Assembly: GCF_012927125.1 (NCBI RefSeq)
Contig: NZ_JABBFZ010000005.1
Span: 1 to 64,000 of the forward strand
Direction of reading: 5' to 3'
From: Paraburkholderia antibiotica
GTDB lineage: Bacteria; Pseudomonadota; Gammaproteobacteria; Burkholderiales; Burkholderiaceae
Length of the DNA: 64,000 bases
Position numbers and translations under genes: made by a program. Under the pieces are notes generated by a model. That model saw only the letters and a program-made list of their open reading frames with translations, made no database searches and had not been told where the DNA came from. Shown one piece after another: positions 1-8,310 of the stretch (its first letter is position 1; every line of letters starts with the position of its first letter).

Positions 1-2
1 TC

Positions 3-2255
3 ACGATCGGTCTGGCGGGTTCGGTCGGTGATGCGATCAACAACGCGTATTCGGAAAGCCAGGCGGCGAAGAATTCGGCTAGCACCGGCAACGACCGTGC
101 GGCTGCGCTGCACAGTATTGCGGCGGCGGGCGATGTGGCCTTGACCGGCCTGACGTCTGCGGGCGTGACAGCGGACGGCAAGCCGGATATCGGCATCAAG
201 GTCAGCATCGGATCGAGCAAAAGCGAAAGCCAGTCGTCGGAAGATCAAACGATGCAACGCGGCTCCAGCGTGCAGGCAGGCGGCACGGCGGGGTTCGTGG
301 CGACGAACGGCGACCTGACTATCGCCGGGTCGAACGTAAGCGCGAACGATGTCATTCTGGCGGCGAAAAACCAGGTGAACGTCATCAACACGACGGACAC
401 GGATTCGACGCGTAGCTCGAACAGTTCCAGCAGCGCAAGTGTTGGCGTGCAGTACACGCTGGGTGGCGGCTTTGGTGTCTCGGCTGCGATGTCGAACGCG
501 CATGGTGATGCCAACAGCGACGCGTCGATCCAGAACGCTTCGCATGTGAACGGTGCGAACAGCGTCACGGTGATATCGGGTGGAGACACGAACATCATCG
601 GCTCGCAGATCAATGGCAAACAGATTGCGGCCGACGTGGGCGGCAACCTGAATATCGTGAGTGTGCAGGACGTGACGAATAGCGCCGCGCATCAGAGCAG
701 CACAGGCGGCGGGTTCACGATCAGCCAGGGTGGCGGAAGCGCCAGCTTCAGCGCGCAGAACGGCCATGCGGATTCGAACTACGCAGGCGTCAACGAACAG
801 GCTGGGATCAATGCGGGTGATGGTGGATTTAACGTCAACGTCAAGGGCAACACGGACCTGACGGGCGGCGTGATATCGAGCACGGCAGACGCATCGAAGA
901 ACAGCCTGACGACCGGCACGCTCACGTTCAGTGACATCCAGAACCAGTCTCACTATGACGCGACCAGCAACGGCGTCAGCGCAGGCGTGGGTTTCGGCGG
1001 TAGCACCGGCAACGCGGCTGGCCCCGGTTCGGTGAGCGGCCATCCCGGCGTGTCGCCGATGATTTCGCAGAACGAAAGCGGCGACCAGAGCGCAACGACG
1101 CGCAGCGCGATCAGCGCGGGCACGATCAACGTGACGAACGGCGCCGACCAGACGCAGGACGTGGCGGGTCTCTCCCGCGATACGGCGAACACGAATGGAA
1201 CGGTTGCGAAAACGCCGGACGTGAACGCCATCCTGTCGCAGCAGGCCGACACGATGCAGGCTGCCCAGGCGGCGGGTCAGGTGGTATCGCAGGGTATCGG
1301 CGCGTATGCGGATATGAAGCGCGACGACGCGGCGGCGGCCTACAAGGCTGCGTCCGAGAGCGGTGACAGCGAGGGCATGGCAGCGGCGGCGGCTGACTAC
1401 AACAACTGGAAGGAGGGCGGCGATTCGCGCGCCGAACTGCACATCGCAGGCGGCGCGCTGATTGGCGGGCTCGGCGGCGGTAGCGTGTTCAGCACAATTG
1501 GCGGCGCTGCTGGCGCGGGCTTCGCGTCGAAGATGGCCGGTTCACTGAACGATATCTCGAAGGGTGTAGCATCGGCGACGGGGTCGGACCTGATTGGCAA
1601 TCTCGCGGCCAATATTGCAGCGGGCGTGGGCGGAGCGGTGGTGGGTGGTACAGCGGGCGCGGCGATGGCGTCGAACGTCCAGTTGTATAACCAGTCAGTC
1701 GATGACGAACGGGCATTGACGGGCGATCCTGGGAAGAAGTCACCCACGCTGTTTGATATGCTCATGATGGGCGTAAGGGATGCGCTGGGAGTGGGGTTGG
1801 CGCTGGAAGGAGGTCCACCGGTTGGCCCGAGTCCGAGTCCGGTGTCGGCAGGCGGCGGCGCGGCTAAAGGGGCAATGGCCGGGGGCACTACGGGGTATGG
1901 GCCGGGTAATACGACGCTCAATAGTGGGAACAATAGCGACGCAAACAGCGGCGATGGCGATAAGAGTACGTTCTGGTCTTCAACAAAGGACAAGACGCCA
2001 GTTGAGAATGCCTACGGCCATTCGACGAAACACGGCGACGAGTTCCCTGAGTATCAAAACTCGATGCAATATGTTCAGGCAGCGCAGGACTTCGTGAACA
2101 ATCCACCCGATGGGACGCTTACCAAGACGCGGCCCAATGGCGATACCTTGTATTACGATCCAGCGACGAACACGTTTGCATCAAAAACCAAAGACGGTGC
2201 GCCAAAGACGATGTTCAAACCGGCGGCTGGAATGGACTATTGGAATAAACAATGA
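3..2255 (+). CDS. cdiA: CdiA-type two-partner secretion exoprotein, C-terminal part with toxin tip
   Basis: The frame is open from the left edge, so this is the 3' part of a large exoprotein gene. The first ~900 bases encode Gly/Ser/Asn-rich hemagglutinin-type repeats. An Ala/Gly-rich pretoxin stretch follows (about 1250-1680) and then the QLYN motif at 1680-1691; (Q/E)LYN marks the CdiA-CT junction in Burkholderia, in place of VENN. The sequence after about 1930 is unique: a short polar tip with a YGHSTKHGDEFPEY segment, a YDPATNTF strand and the ending GMDYWNKQ. That pattern resembles small BECR-fold RNase toxins, but this is only my reading. The stop overlaps the next start (ATGA). The toxin would be delivered to neighbouring cells through CdiB, encoded downstream. 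Confidence 0.88.
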   Translation, partial: TIGLAGSVGDAINNAYSESQAAKNSASTGNDRAAALHSIAAAGDVALTGLTSAGVTADGKPDIGIKVSIGSSKSESQSSEDQTMQRGSSVQAGGTAGFVATNGDLTIAGSNVSANDVILAAKNQVNVINTTDTDSTRSSNSSSSASVGVQYTLGGGFGVSAAMSNAHGDANSDASIQNASHVNGANSVTVISGGDTNIIGSQINGKQIAADVGGNLNIVSVQDVTNSAAHQSSTGGGFTISQGGGSASFSAQNGHADSNYAGVNEQAGINAGDGGFNVNVKGNTDLTGGVISSTADASKNSLTTGTLTFSDIQNQSHYDATSNGVSAGVGFGGSTGNAAGPGSVSGHPGVSPMISQNESGDQSATTRSAISAGTINVTNGADQTQDVAGLSRDTANTNGTVAKTPDVNAILSQQADTMQAAQAAGQVVSQGIGAYADMKRDDAAAAYKAASESGDSEGMAAAAADYNNWKEGGDSRAELHIAGGALIGGLGGGSVFSTIGGAAGAGFASKMAGSLNDISKGVASATGSDLIGNLAANIAAGVGGAVVGGTAGAAMASNVQLYNQSVDDERALTGDPGKKSPTLFDMLMMGVRDALGVGLALEGGPPVGPSPSPVSAGGGAAKGAMAGGTTGYGPGNTTLNSGNNSDANSGDGDKSTFWSSTKDKTPVENAYGHSTKHGDEFPEYQNSMQYVQAAQDFVNNPPDGTLTKTRPNGDTLYYDPATNTFASKTKDGAPKTMFKPAAGMDYWNKQ
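950..1930. repeat. Direct repeat copy 1 (pretoxin region of cdiA)
   Basis: About 980 bases nearly identical to 2542-3525, at an offset of 1592. The repeat covers the end of the hemagglutinin repeats, the pretoxin region and the QLYN motif, and runs about 240 bases past it. Differences are scattered single bases plus one 3-base indel near the end. Sequence diverges completely just after the conserved TLNSGN codons. Confidence 0.95.
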
Positions 2256-2461
2256 TGCAAGAGAAAGAAAGTCGCTTACCGTGCCCATGCTGTGAGAGCT
2301 TGACAATTGGTGTACGAGACGATTATGAAATCTGTCCTGTGTGTGGCTGGGAAGACGATCCAGTGCAGTCAGATGATCCCACATTCGCAGGAGGTGCCAA
2401 TCAAAGCAGCCTGAATGAGGCCCGTAAGCATTGGCAGACAACGAGAACCAAGGTGCATTAA
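2252..2461 (+). CDS. Small cysteine-rich CPCC protein, probable cognate CDI immunity protein
   Basis: A 69-residue protein whose ATG overlaps the exoprotein stop (ATGA, 2252-2255), which implies translational coupling. It has a CPCC motif at residues 11-14 and CPVCGW at 28-33, matching the Cys_rich_CPCC family: a small four-cysteine, probably zinc-binding domain ending in an N-rich NEAR-type helix. Its position directly behind a polymorphic toxin tip is the usual one for an immunity gene. The immunity role is inferred from position; the family assignment is from the motif. A hairpin terminator follows immediately. Confidence 0.8.
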   Translation: MMQEKESRLPCPCCESLTIGVRDDYEICPVCGWEDDPVQSDDPTFAGGANQSSLNEARKHWQTTRTKVH

Positions 2462-2462
2462 A

Positions 2463-2496
2463 AGCAAACCCAACCTTCGAGCTGGGTTTGCTGTTT
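2463..2496 (+). terminator. Hairpin terminator after the CPCC gene
   Basis: A 10-bp perfect stem (2463-2472 with 2483-2492) and a 10-base loop, followed by a short T-rich run. It lies two bases after the CPCC stop codon and should isolate module 1 from the second toxin module. Confidence 0.6.
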
Positions 2497-2541
2497 ATGG
2501 CGTTGCTCAGTCTGGCGTGATGACGGGGCGGCCGAGCTGGA

Positions 2542-3525
2542 TCACTATGACGCGACCAGCAACGGCGTCAGCGCAGGTGTGGGTTTCGGCGGTAGCACCG
2601 GCAACGCGGCTGGCCCCGGTTCGGTGAGCGGCCATCCAGGCGTGTCGCCGATGATTTCGCAGAACGAAGGCGGCGACCAGAGCGCAACGACGCGCAGCGC
2701 GATCAGCGCGGGCACGATCAACGTGACGAACGGCGCCGACCAGACGCAGGACGTGGCGGGTCTCTCCCGCGATACGGCGAACACGAATGGCACGGTCGCG
2801 AAAACGCCGGACGTGAACGCCATCCTGTCGCAGCAGGCCGACACGATGCAGGCTGCCCAGGCGGCGGGTCAGGTGGTATCGCAGGGTATCGGCGCGTATG
2901 CGGATATGAAGCGCGACGACGCGGCGGCGGCCTACAAGGCTGCGTCCGAGAGCGGTGACAGCGAGGGCATGGCAGCGGCGGCGGCTGACTACAACAACTG
3001 GAAGGAAGGCGGCGATTCGCGCGCCGAACTGCACATCGCAGGCGGCGCGCTGATTGGCGGGCTCGGCGGCGGTAGCGTGTTCAGCACAATTGGCGGCGCT
3101 GCTGGCGCGGGCGCGGCATCGAAGATGGCCGGTTCACTGAACGATATCTCGAAGGGTGTAGCATCGGCGACGGGGTCGGACCTGATCGGCAATCTCGCGG
3201 CCAACATTGCAGCGGGCGTAGGCGGAGCTGTGGTCGGTGGTACGGCGGGCGCGGCGATGGCGTCGAACGTCCAGTTGTATAACCAGTCAGTCGATGACGA
3301 ACGGGCATTGACGGGCGATCCTGGGAAGAAGTCACCCACGCTGTTTGATATGCTCATGATGGGCGTAAGGGATGCGCTGGGAGTGGGGTTGGCGCTGGAA
3401 GGAGGTCCACCGGTTGGCCCGAGTCCGAGTCCGGTGTCGGCAGGCGGCGGCGCGGCTAAAGGGGCAATGGCCGGGGGCACTACTACGGGGTATGGGCCGG
3501 GTAACTCGACGCTCAATAGCGGGAA
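2542..3525. repeat. Direct repeat copy 2 (orphan toxin module)
   Basis: Second copy of the ~1-kb pretoxin repeat, matching 950-1930. It begins abruptly at the TCACTATGACG codons and so carries no exoprotein N-terminus. Its own QLYN codons are at 3272-3283. Homologous recombination between the two copies would remove 1592 bases, including the first toxin tip and the CPCC gene. Confidence 0.95.
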
Positions 3526-3913
3526 TGATGAAAGCAGTAGCCAAGGCGCTAACACTGGAGGCACCTCTTCTTCTGGCGAGGCAGCTCGTCTAGTTGGACA
3601 GCAACGAGAAGAAACGGTTGCGAATCTGGTCAACGGCTCAACATCAGGCGAACAAGTCGCCGTTAAGGGGTTGGGCTCGACGGATATAGATGTAGTTGCA
3701 GAAAATGGTGACTTGATCGCAGTTGGTGGGCCTGCCAAAGCAAACAATTTGGGTAAGCTGGGGACGGAGCTTCGTATCTATCAGACCATCGCGGATCAAC
3801 GCGGTGTCTCTGCGCAAGTCTACTTTGCCGAAGGAACGCCACAATCGGCCATTAATCTTGCGACCAAAATACTTGGCGAATCCAATGTAAAAATTTTCTC
3901 TGGGAGTAAATGA
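2579..3913 (+). CDS. Orphan CdiA-CT module with a different toxin tip
   Basis: 444 codons from GTG 2579. The frame is open back to 2462, but no good ribosome site or secretion signal is seen, so it may not be expressed as it stands. The N-terminal 315 codons copy the pretoxin region of the upstream exoprotein (QLYN at residue 232). The last ~120 residues are unrelated to toxin 1. They contain GSTDIDVVAENGDLIAVGGPAK, which resembles a PD-(D/E)XK-type nuclease core (acidic strand, then a strand ending in a lysine); this is an inference. The stop overlaps the next gene by ATGA. Probably a stored toxin module that becomes active after recombination. Confidence 0.8.
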   Translation: MGFGGSTGNAAGPGSVSGHPGVSPMISQNEGGDQSATTRSAISAGTINVTNGADQTQDVAGLSRDTANTNGTVAKTPDVNAILSQQADTMQAAQAAGQVVSQGIGAYADMKRDDAAAAYKAASESGDSEGMAAAAADYNNWKEGGDSRAELHIAGGALIGGLGGGSVFSTIGGAAGAGAASKMAGSLNDISKGVASATGSDLIGNLAANIAAGVGGAVVGGTAGAAMASNVQLYNQSVDDERALTGDPGKKSPTLFDMLMMGVRDALGVGLALEGGPPVGPSPSPVSAGGGAAKGAMAGGTTTGYGPGNSTLNSGNDESSSQGANTGGTSSSGEAARLVGQQREETVANLVNGSTSGEQVAVKGLGSTDIDVVAENGDLIAVGGPAKANNLGKLGTELRIYQTIADQRGVSAQVYFAEGTPQSAINLATKILGESNVKIFSGSK

Positions 3914-4314
3914 TGTCAGCGCTCTATCGTTTAACTGTTCCCGGACAGATCGATCTTGTATTCGGCTTGATAGCCTCTTTGCTACGGACTGTCGGCCTGT
4001 CGCTGGAGAATCCAGGGAATGGCCGAATAACGTCATGCACAGACGAAGGCGAGCAAATTTCATTCGAAGAAATTAGTTTGCAGGAGAAGATCGGAACAGG
4101 AGAAATAACAAATGTTCAATTTTGGAAGTCAGAAGAAGTTGACGTGTTTGTCGCGTGGAGCAGGAATGGTAGCGCATACGATTTTTCGCTTTATCTGGAC
4201 GGGGTTGATGTTGAATTTTCAACTAACGTTGCGAAGGTGTTGATAGATTTTTATCTAAGGAAGCGAAGGGAGATTCGACTAGAAGGTGAAGTCTTCTCTC
4301 TGCTCTTTGAATAA
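3910..4314 (+). CDS. Probable immunity protein for toxin module 2
   Basis: 134 residues, starting inside the ATGA overlap with the orphan toxin stop; a second ATG at 3913 is possible. The protein is acidic with alternating strands and has no signal peptide or membrane segment, as expected of a cytoplasmic antitoxin that binds its partner. I do not recognise its family. The assignment rests on position and coupling to the toxin. Its base composition is lower in GC than the surrounding core genes, as is common for exchanged CDI modules. Confidence 0.7.
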   Translation: MMSALYRLTVPGQIDLVFGLIASLLRTVGLSLENPGNGRITSCTDEGEQISFEEISLQEKIGTGEITNVQFWKSEEVDVFVAWSRNGSAYDFSLYLDGVDVEFSTNVAKVLIDFYLRKRREIRLEGEVFSLLFE

Positions 4315-4390
4315 AAATATGAACATCTGGGAACAGGCGTCCGCTTACGATATGTCGCTGCATTTCCTTGCGGAAATTACATTTTCAACG

Positions 4391-4778
4391 TCGGCGTGAC
4401 ACTGCGGCGGGCGAAGCGGTGGCGACCTGGATCGGACAGTACGCGGAAGGCAAACAGAACGAAGCTCTGCGCAACCAGGACATAGCCATTGCTGCCGGCG
4501 CCCCGGCGCTCGTTGCGCAGTACGGGCAGGAGGCGGCTGACCGGGATGAGGGCGGCACGTACCGCGTGGCGCTGCACGGGGCAGGCGGAGCGCTTACCGG
4601 CGGGCTGGGCGGCATGTGAGCGCTTGGCGGTGCGGCGGGTGCGGGTGTCTCCGCTACGCTCGCGGGCAGCCTGAACAACGTGGCCGATGCGATTGCGGGC
4701 GCGACGGGCAACAGTGACATCCAAGGTGGGCAATTGGGCGCGTTTGGCAAATTGACGCGAAATTATTTTGGATTTTAA
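4391..4778 (+). pseudogene. Decayed pretoxin fragment of a third CDI module
   Basis: Reads as a diverged relative of the CdiA pretoxin region (GEAVATWIGQYAEGKQNEAL ... GGALTGGLGG), interrupted by an in-frame TGA at 4617-4619. It continues in the same frame as ALGGAAGAGVSATLAGSLNN and ends at 4776-4778 after KLTRNYFGF. The toxin body expected after this segment is missing, so the fragment joins pretoxin to what may be the last few residues of a lost toxin. The immunity gene four bases downstream was kept. Confidence 0.7.
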
Positions 4779-4781
4779 TCA

Positions 4782-5138
4782 ATGAACGTGAACCTCAACG
4801 AACAGCAAAAGAACGTTTGTTCTCGCTTCGGCACGTCCTTCGTAGGCTGCGATCTGAATCTAAAGGTCGGTATTTCTCGCAACGTTAAGGATGGCGTGCG
4901 TCCGCTAAACGGCCTTCGTGTTACTCCTGAAGGTGATACGTGTGGATGGTATATCTGGGCCGGCGAGAAAATGTCGGAAGACCACGACTTCTTTGTCCCT
5001 TTGCACGCCGCACATTTACAGGATTGGGCGCCTTTGGTGTTGCCATATCTTGGCCTGCCACCGGGTTGGCGTTTTCGTGTTACCGAAGCCTACGAAGATG
5101 TATGGGAAGACAAACAATTGCTAGGCGATGAACAGTGA
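4782..5138 (+). CDS. Orphan immunity protein, Imm33-like
   Basis: 118 residues. The segment DTCGWYIWAGEKMSEDHDFF, followed by PLHAAHL, YLGLPPGWRF and EDVWED, matches the pattern I know from Imm33-like immunity proteins of polymorphic toxin systems. The start is 3 bases after the stop of the decayed module 3. No toxin remains beside it, so it is an orphan immunity gene that could protect against neighbours carrying the lost toxin. Family recognition is from memory of the motif; function is inferred from context. Confidence 0.7.
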   Translation: MNVNLNEQQKNVCSRFGTSFVGCDLNLKVGISRNVKDGVRPLNGLRVTPEGDTCGWYIWAGEKMSEDHDFFVPLHAAHLQDWAPLVLPYLGLPPGWRFRVTEAYEDVWEDKQLLGDEQ

Positions 5139-5170
5139 TGTCGATTTCTGAAACATAAGAGAGTGGGAGC

Positions 5171-5747
5171 AAGTCGCCGTCGCTGTTCTCGCTGGCACTG
5201 CAAAGCATTGCGAACGGCCTGAATGCGGTCGTTGGTATGGGCGGAGGCGTGTCCCGCCTGTGGCGAGTCCGGGGGCGGTGCTGGTGGAATCGGCGGCGGC
5301 TCGGGCGCTCGCTGCGGGGGCGGCCTCTAGCGGTAGTACGATTGCTGGTTACGACCACGGCTACGCCACGTTAAGCAAGTCTCCGAATCCAGACACGCGC
5401 GACAACGCGAACGCGAACGGGACATACGTTGATCCGTTGTCAAACGACGTAAAGCAAGCTGAAGGTAGACTCGCAGCAGACCGTATCCTGCCGCAGAACT
5501 GGATCAAACAACAGGAAGGCTTCAAACTACTCACCCCCCGTGCGCCAGAGTGACTTATTGAACGATCCTGTAAACATGCAAGGTCTACCCGGTTCACTCA
5601 ACTCGTCGAAAGGCGAAGATGCCAGGAGAGTGGACGACCTATAAGGGACAACCGCTCGATCCGAACTACATTGAGGCTAGTGCTGCACAAGCCGCAGCGT
5701 TGAAGAACTACATCACTGGCCGGATTAACGTGATGCTTGGAAAATGA
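5171..5747 (+). pseudogene. Decayed pretoxin and toxin fragment of a fourth CDI module
   Basis: Three reading frames carry consecutive pieces. From 5171 KSPSLFSLALQSIANGLNAV parallels KSPTLFDMLMMGVRDALGVG of the intact copies. A shift near 5240-5260 leads to PPVASPGAVLVESAAARALA and a unique tail ending in a stop at 5551-5553. Further shifts lead to a frame ending GRINVMLGK at 5745-5747. The parts line up with an intact pretoxin end plus a ~130-residue toxin, so the gene is broken by at least two frameshifts. An intact immunity gene follows four bases later. Confidence 0.65.
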
Positions 5748-5751
5748 CATC

Positions 5752-6408
5752 ATGACTGAAGTGAAAACGAATTTTCGGGGACTGTCGGCACATCCCAACA
5801 TCGTTGTCTCGTTACCTTCCGGCCCAGCGTTCGGAGCACAGCCAATACTCTCTTACTTTGAGGACGCGGTTAGACAGGGCACTGTCTTCAAGGCGGGAGA
5901 AACCGTTCAGATGGGCTGGATGCTACTCATGCTCAAATCCACTGAAACAGGTGAGCTGGACATTTGGGAACCGCGGTTCGGTGAAGTTTCGATTGTTTGG
6001 GAGCGAGGCGCGAGCAAAACGTACAAACAACTGATTGTTCAAAAGAGCGTAGCGGAACAGCTGGGCGTAGAGCCTTCGTTTCCATCATTGAGGCAGTCTG
6101 GAGTCATCTCCCTCGACTTCATGGGGGCGAAAAATTTTCAGATGTTCCGCGAAACGCCTAACGGAACCGATTCGGGGTGGCTGTTCACGACTGAGCAGAA
6201 TACTTCTAGCGATGGACGTTTAGCGTCACTGTTTGAGATTGCGAGCAAGCGGCCGGAAGTGATTCCGTTTCTGGCATTACCTGCTCCCTCTTCGGCTGTG
6301 CTCAAGGACGGCCACGTCAAAGTCACTCATGGCAACGATGAAATCAGTTCTGATTCCAGCGAACTACTGAGAAGACTGCCGGCAAGTGACCTTATCGGTC
6401 AAATCTAA
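5752..6408 (+). CDS. Probable immunity protein with a DUF2185/Imm33-type domain
   Basis: 218 residues from ATG 5752, directly after the decayed module 4. The C-terminal half holds FRETPNGTDSGWLF and then SLFEIASKRPEVIPFLALP. This fits the DUF2185 (Imm33) pattern of a MYRE-type strand, DSGW, and a helix ending IIPYLD.P. The N-terminal ~110 residues are unrecognised. The upstream in-frame ATG at 5737 is less likely because it lies inside the toxin remnant. The gene appears intact although its toxin is broken. Confidence 0.7.
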   Translation: MTEVKTNFRGLSAHPNIVVSLPSGPAFGAQPILSYFEDAVRQGTVFKAGETVQMGWMLLMLKSTETGELDIWEPRFGEVSIVWERGASKTYKQLIVQKSVAEQLGVEPSFPSLRQSGVISLDFMGAKNFQMFRETPNGTDSGWLFTTEQNTSSDGRLASLFEIASKRPEVIPFLALPAPSSAVLKDGHVKVTHGNDEISSDSSELLRRLPASDLIGQI

Positions 6409-6490
6409 GTGGTGAAGGGATCCGTCAGTATGGAAAACGAAAATTCGGCTTGTGACGCGAAAGCGTTGATCAACCATCGCGGCAATCCCT

Positions 6491-8272
6491 ATGAAATTTA
6501 GTTCTAGAAAGACTTCTCGCATGAAAATCAGAAAGAGGCTGGCGGCGTTGCCGCTCATAGCCTTAGTATCACTCGCGTCAAATGCTCAACAAGCGCCTAC
6601 GCCAGCCGACACCGCGGCAGCGGTCCGCACGAACGCCGAACAGAACCAGCAGCTCCAGCAGCAGCGCGACGCGCAGCAACGCGCGGCGGCGGTCGCCGCG
6701 CCGGTTGTGCGCTCGGCTGCGCCATTGGCAGGAGAATGGCCCGTGCTGCCCGTCGAGACGCCGTGTTTCCGTATCGACACCTTCACGGTCGACGTACCCG
6801 ATACGTTGCCCGAGGTCGACCGCGTAAAGGGCGCGTCGGCATTGCCGGTGGACCCGTTCGCGTTCCTGAATGACTGGCTACGGCACTACGAGGGCCAATG
6901 CGTCGGCAAACAGGGCCTCGACCTGCTGACCAGGGGCCTGCAAGGTGTCATCCTGAGTCGTGGCTACATTACGACGCGGGTCCTCCTGCCCGCGCAGGAC
7001 CTCTCCAAGGGAACGCTCAAGTTTGCCCTCATACCAGGCGTCATCCGGAATCTGAAGTTTGCGGACACCAATACACGCGGCACCCTCAAAACCGCTTTCC
7101 CCGCACGCGATGGGGACGTGCTCCAGCTGCGCGACCTCGAGCAGGGTCTCGAACAGATGAAGCGCGTACCGAACCAGGACGCGACCATGCAGATTGTTCC
7201 CGGTACGTCGCCCGGCGAGAGCGATGTCGTCGTGACCGTCAAGCGTACAAAACCGTGGTCGCTCGTCGTCTCGGCAGACAACTCCGGGACCGACGAAACG
7301 GGACGCTACATCGGTAACGTATCGCTTGGTCTATATAACATCCTGGGCCTGAACGACATTCTCTCGGCGGGGTTCAACCAGGATTTGCAGTTTGGCAATC
7401 ACGACCTCGGTACGCACGGCTGGAACGCGTCGTATGCAGTGCCGTGGGGTTACTGGACCGGCACGCTATACGGCTACACGAACACCTACTACCAGCAGGT
7501 TGCACAGGCCAGCCAGATTTTCGTCGCGAGCGGCAATGCGCAGACGGCGGGTTTCAAACTTGAACGGGTCATCCACCGCAGTCAGAACGATGTGTCGGGC
7601 GTCGAGTTCCAGCTTGTCAAGCGGTTCGGCGCGAGCTTTATCGAGGATGCCGAAATACCCCAGCAGTACCGCAACAACACATTCATCGAGGCGGGGCTGA
7701 CCAACCGGCATTACTTTGGTGCGGCGCAGTTCGACGGCACGCTCGCTTACCGGCAGGGTATCGGCGGGCTAGGCGCCCAGCCTGATACGCCTGGCGGGCC
7801 AACCTACCGCTTCCACATGGCGACGCTCGACGCGAACCTCTCGGTGCCGTTTAAGATGGCAGGCCAATCGCTACGCTACGAGGGAACCGTACACGGGCAG
7901 TTCACCAACGACGAACTGAACTATATCGACGACCTGACCATCGGTAGCCGCTATACGGTGCGCGGTTTCAGTGGCGAGACGATGCTCGCGGCCGAAAAAG
8001 GTTTCTACTGGCGCAACGAACTCCAGTATCTGCTTGGGGCTTCGGGACAGGTTCTCTACGCAGGCCTCGACTATGGCCACCTGTGGGGTCCGTCCGCGGC
8101 GAGTCTTGCCGGCACGCAACTAGCGGGCGCGGCCATCGGCCTGAAGGGCTCGGTGCCTTCGCGTCTCGGTACGTACAGCTACGACGTATTCGCGGGTACG
8201 CCCATCTATGCGCCGTCGGGCTTTCCTGCGTCGAGCGTGACGATTGGGTTTCAGCTAACGGCTCAATTCTGA
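6491..8272 (+). CDS. cdiB: CdiB/ShlB-type two-partner secretion outer-membrane transporter
   Basis: 593 residues. The N-terminus is a signal peptide; an alternative start at 6521 (MKIRKRLAALPLIAL) gives a more standard one. A Gln/Ala-rich linker follows, then a POTRA domain (about 85-240: FTVDVP, FLNDWLRHYEGQCVGKQGLDLL, GYITTRVLLPAQDL) and a ShlB-type 16-strand barrel. The barrel carries the family VRGF motif (RYTVRGFSGE) that lies in the pore. The last residue is Phe, as in BAM-assembled barrels. It would export the CdiA protein encoded upstream. Burkholderia CDI loci place cdiB after the toxin/immunity genes, as here. Confidence 0.93.
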   Translation: MKFSSRKTSRMKIRKRLAALPLIALVSLASNAQQAPTPADTAAAVRTNAEQNQQLQQQRDAQQRAAAVAAPVVRSAAPLAGEWPVLPVETPCFRIDTFTVDVPDTLPEVDRVKGASALPVDPFAFLNDWLRHYEGQCVGKQGLDLLTRGLQGVILSRGYITTRVLLPAQDLSKGTLKFALIPGVIRNLKFADTNTRGTLKTAFPARDGDVLQLRDLEQGLEQMKRVPNQDATMQIVPGTSPGESDVVVTVKRTKPWSLVVSADNSGTDETGRYIGNVSLGLYNILGLNDILSAGFNQDLQFGNHDLGTHGWNASYAVPWGYWTGTLYGYTNTYYQQVAQASQIFVASGNAQTAGFKLERVIHRSQNDVSGVEFQLVKRFGASFIEDAEIPQQYRNNTFIEAGLTNRHYFGAAQFDGTLAYRQGIGGLGAQPDTPGGPTYRFHMATLDANLSVPFKMAGQSLRYEGTVHGQFTNDELNYIDDLTIGSRYTVRGFSGETMLAAEKGFYWRNELQYLLGASGQVLYAGLDYGHLWGPSAASLAGTQLAGAAIGLKGSVPSRLGTYSYDVFAGTPIYAPSGFPASSVTIGFQLTAQF

Positions 8273-8310
8273 ATCGGTATCGACGATGCGGCAACCGGGC
8301 ATCGTCCGCA

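Noticed and set aside
6430..6501. 23-codon frame just before cdiB
   Set aside because: It overlaps the cdiB start region and has no ribosome site or family; too short to support as a leader peptide.
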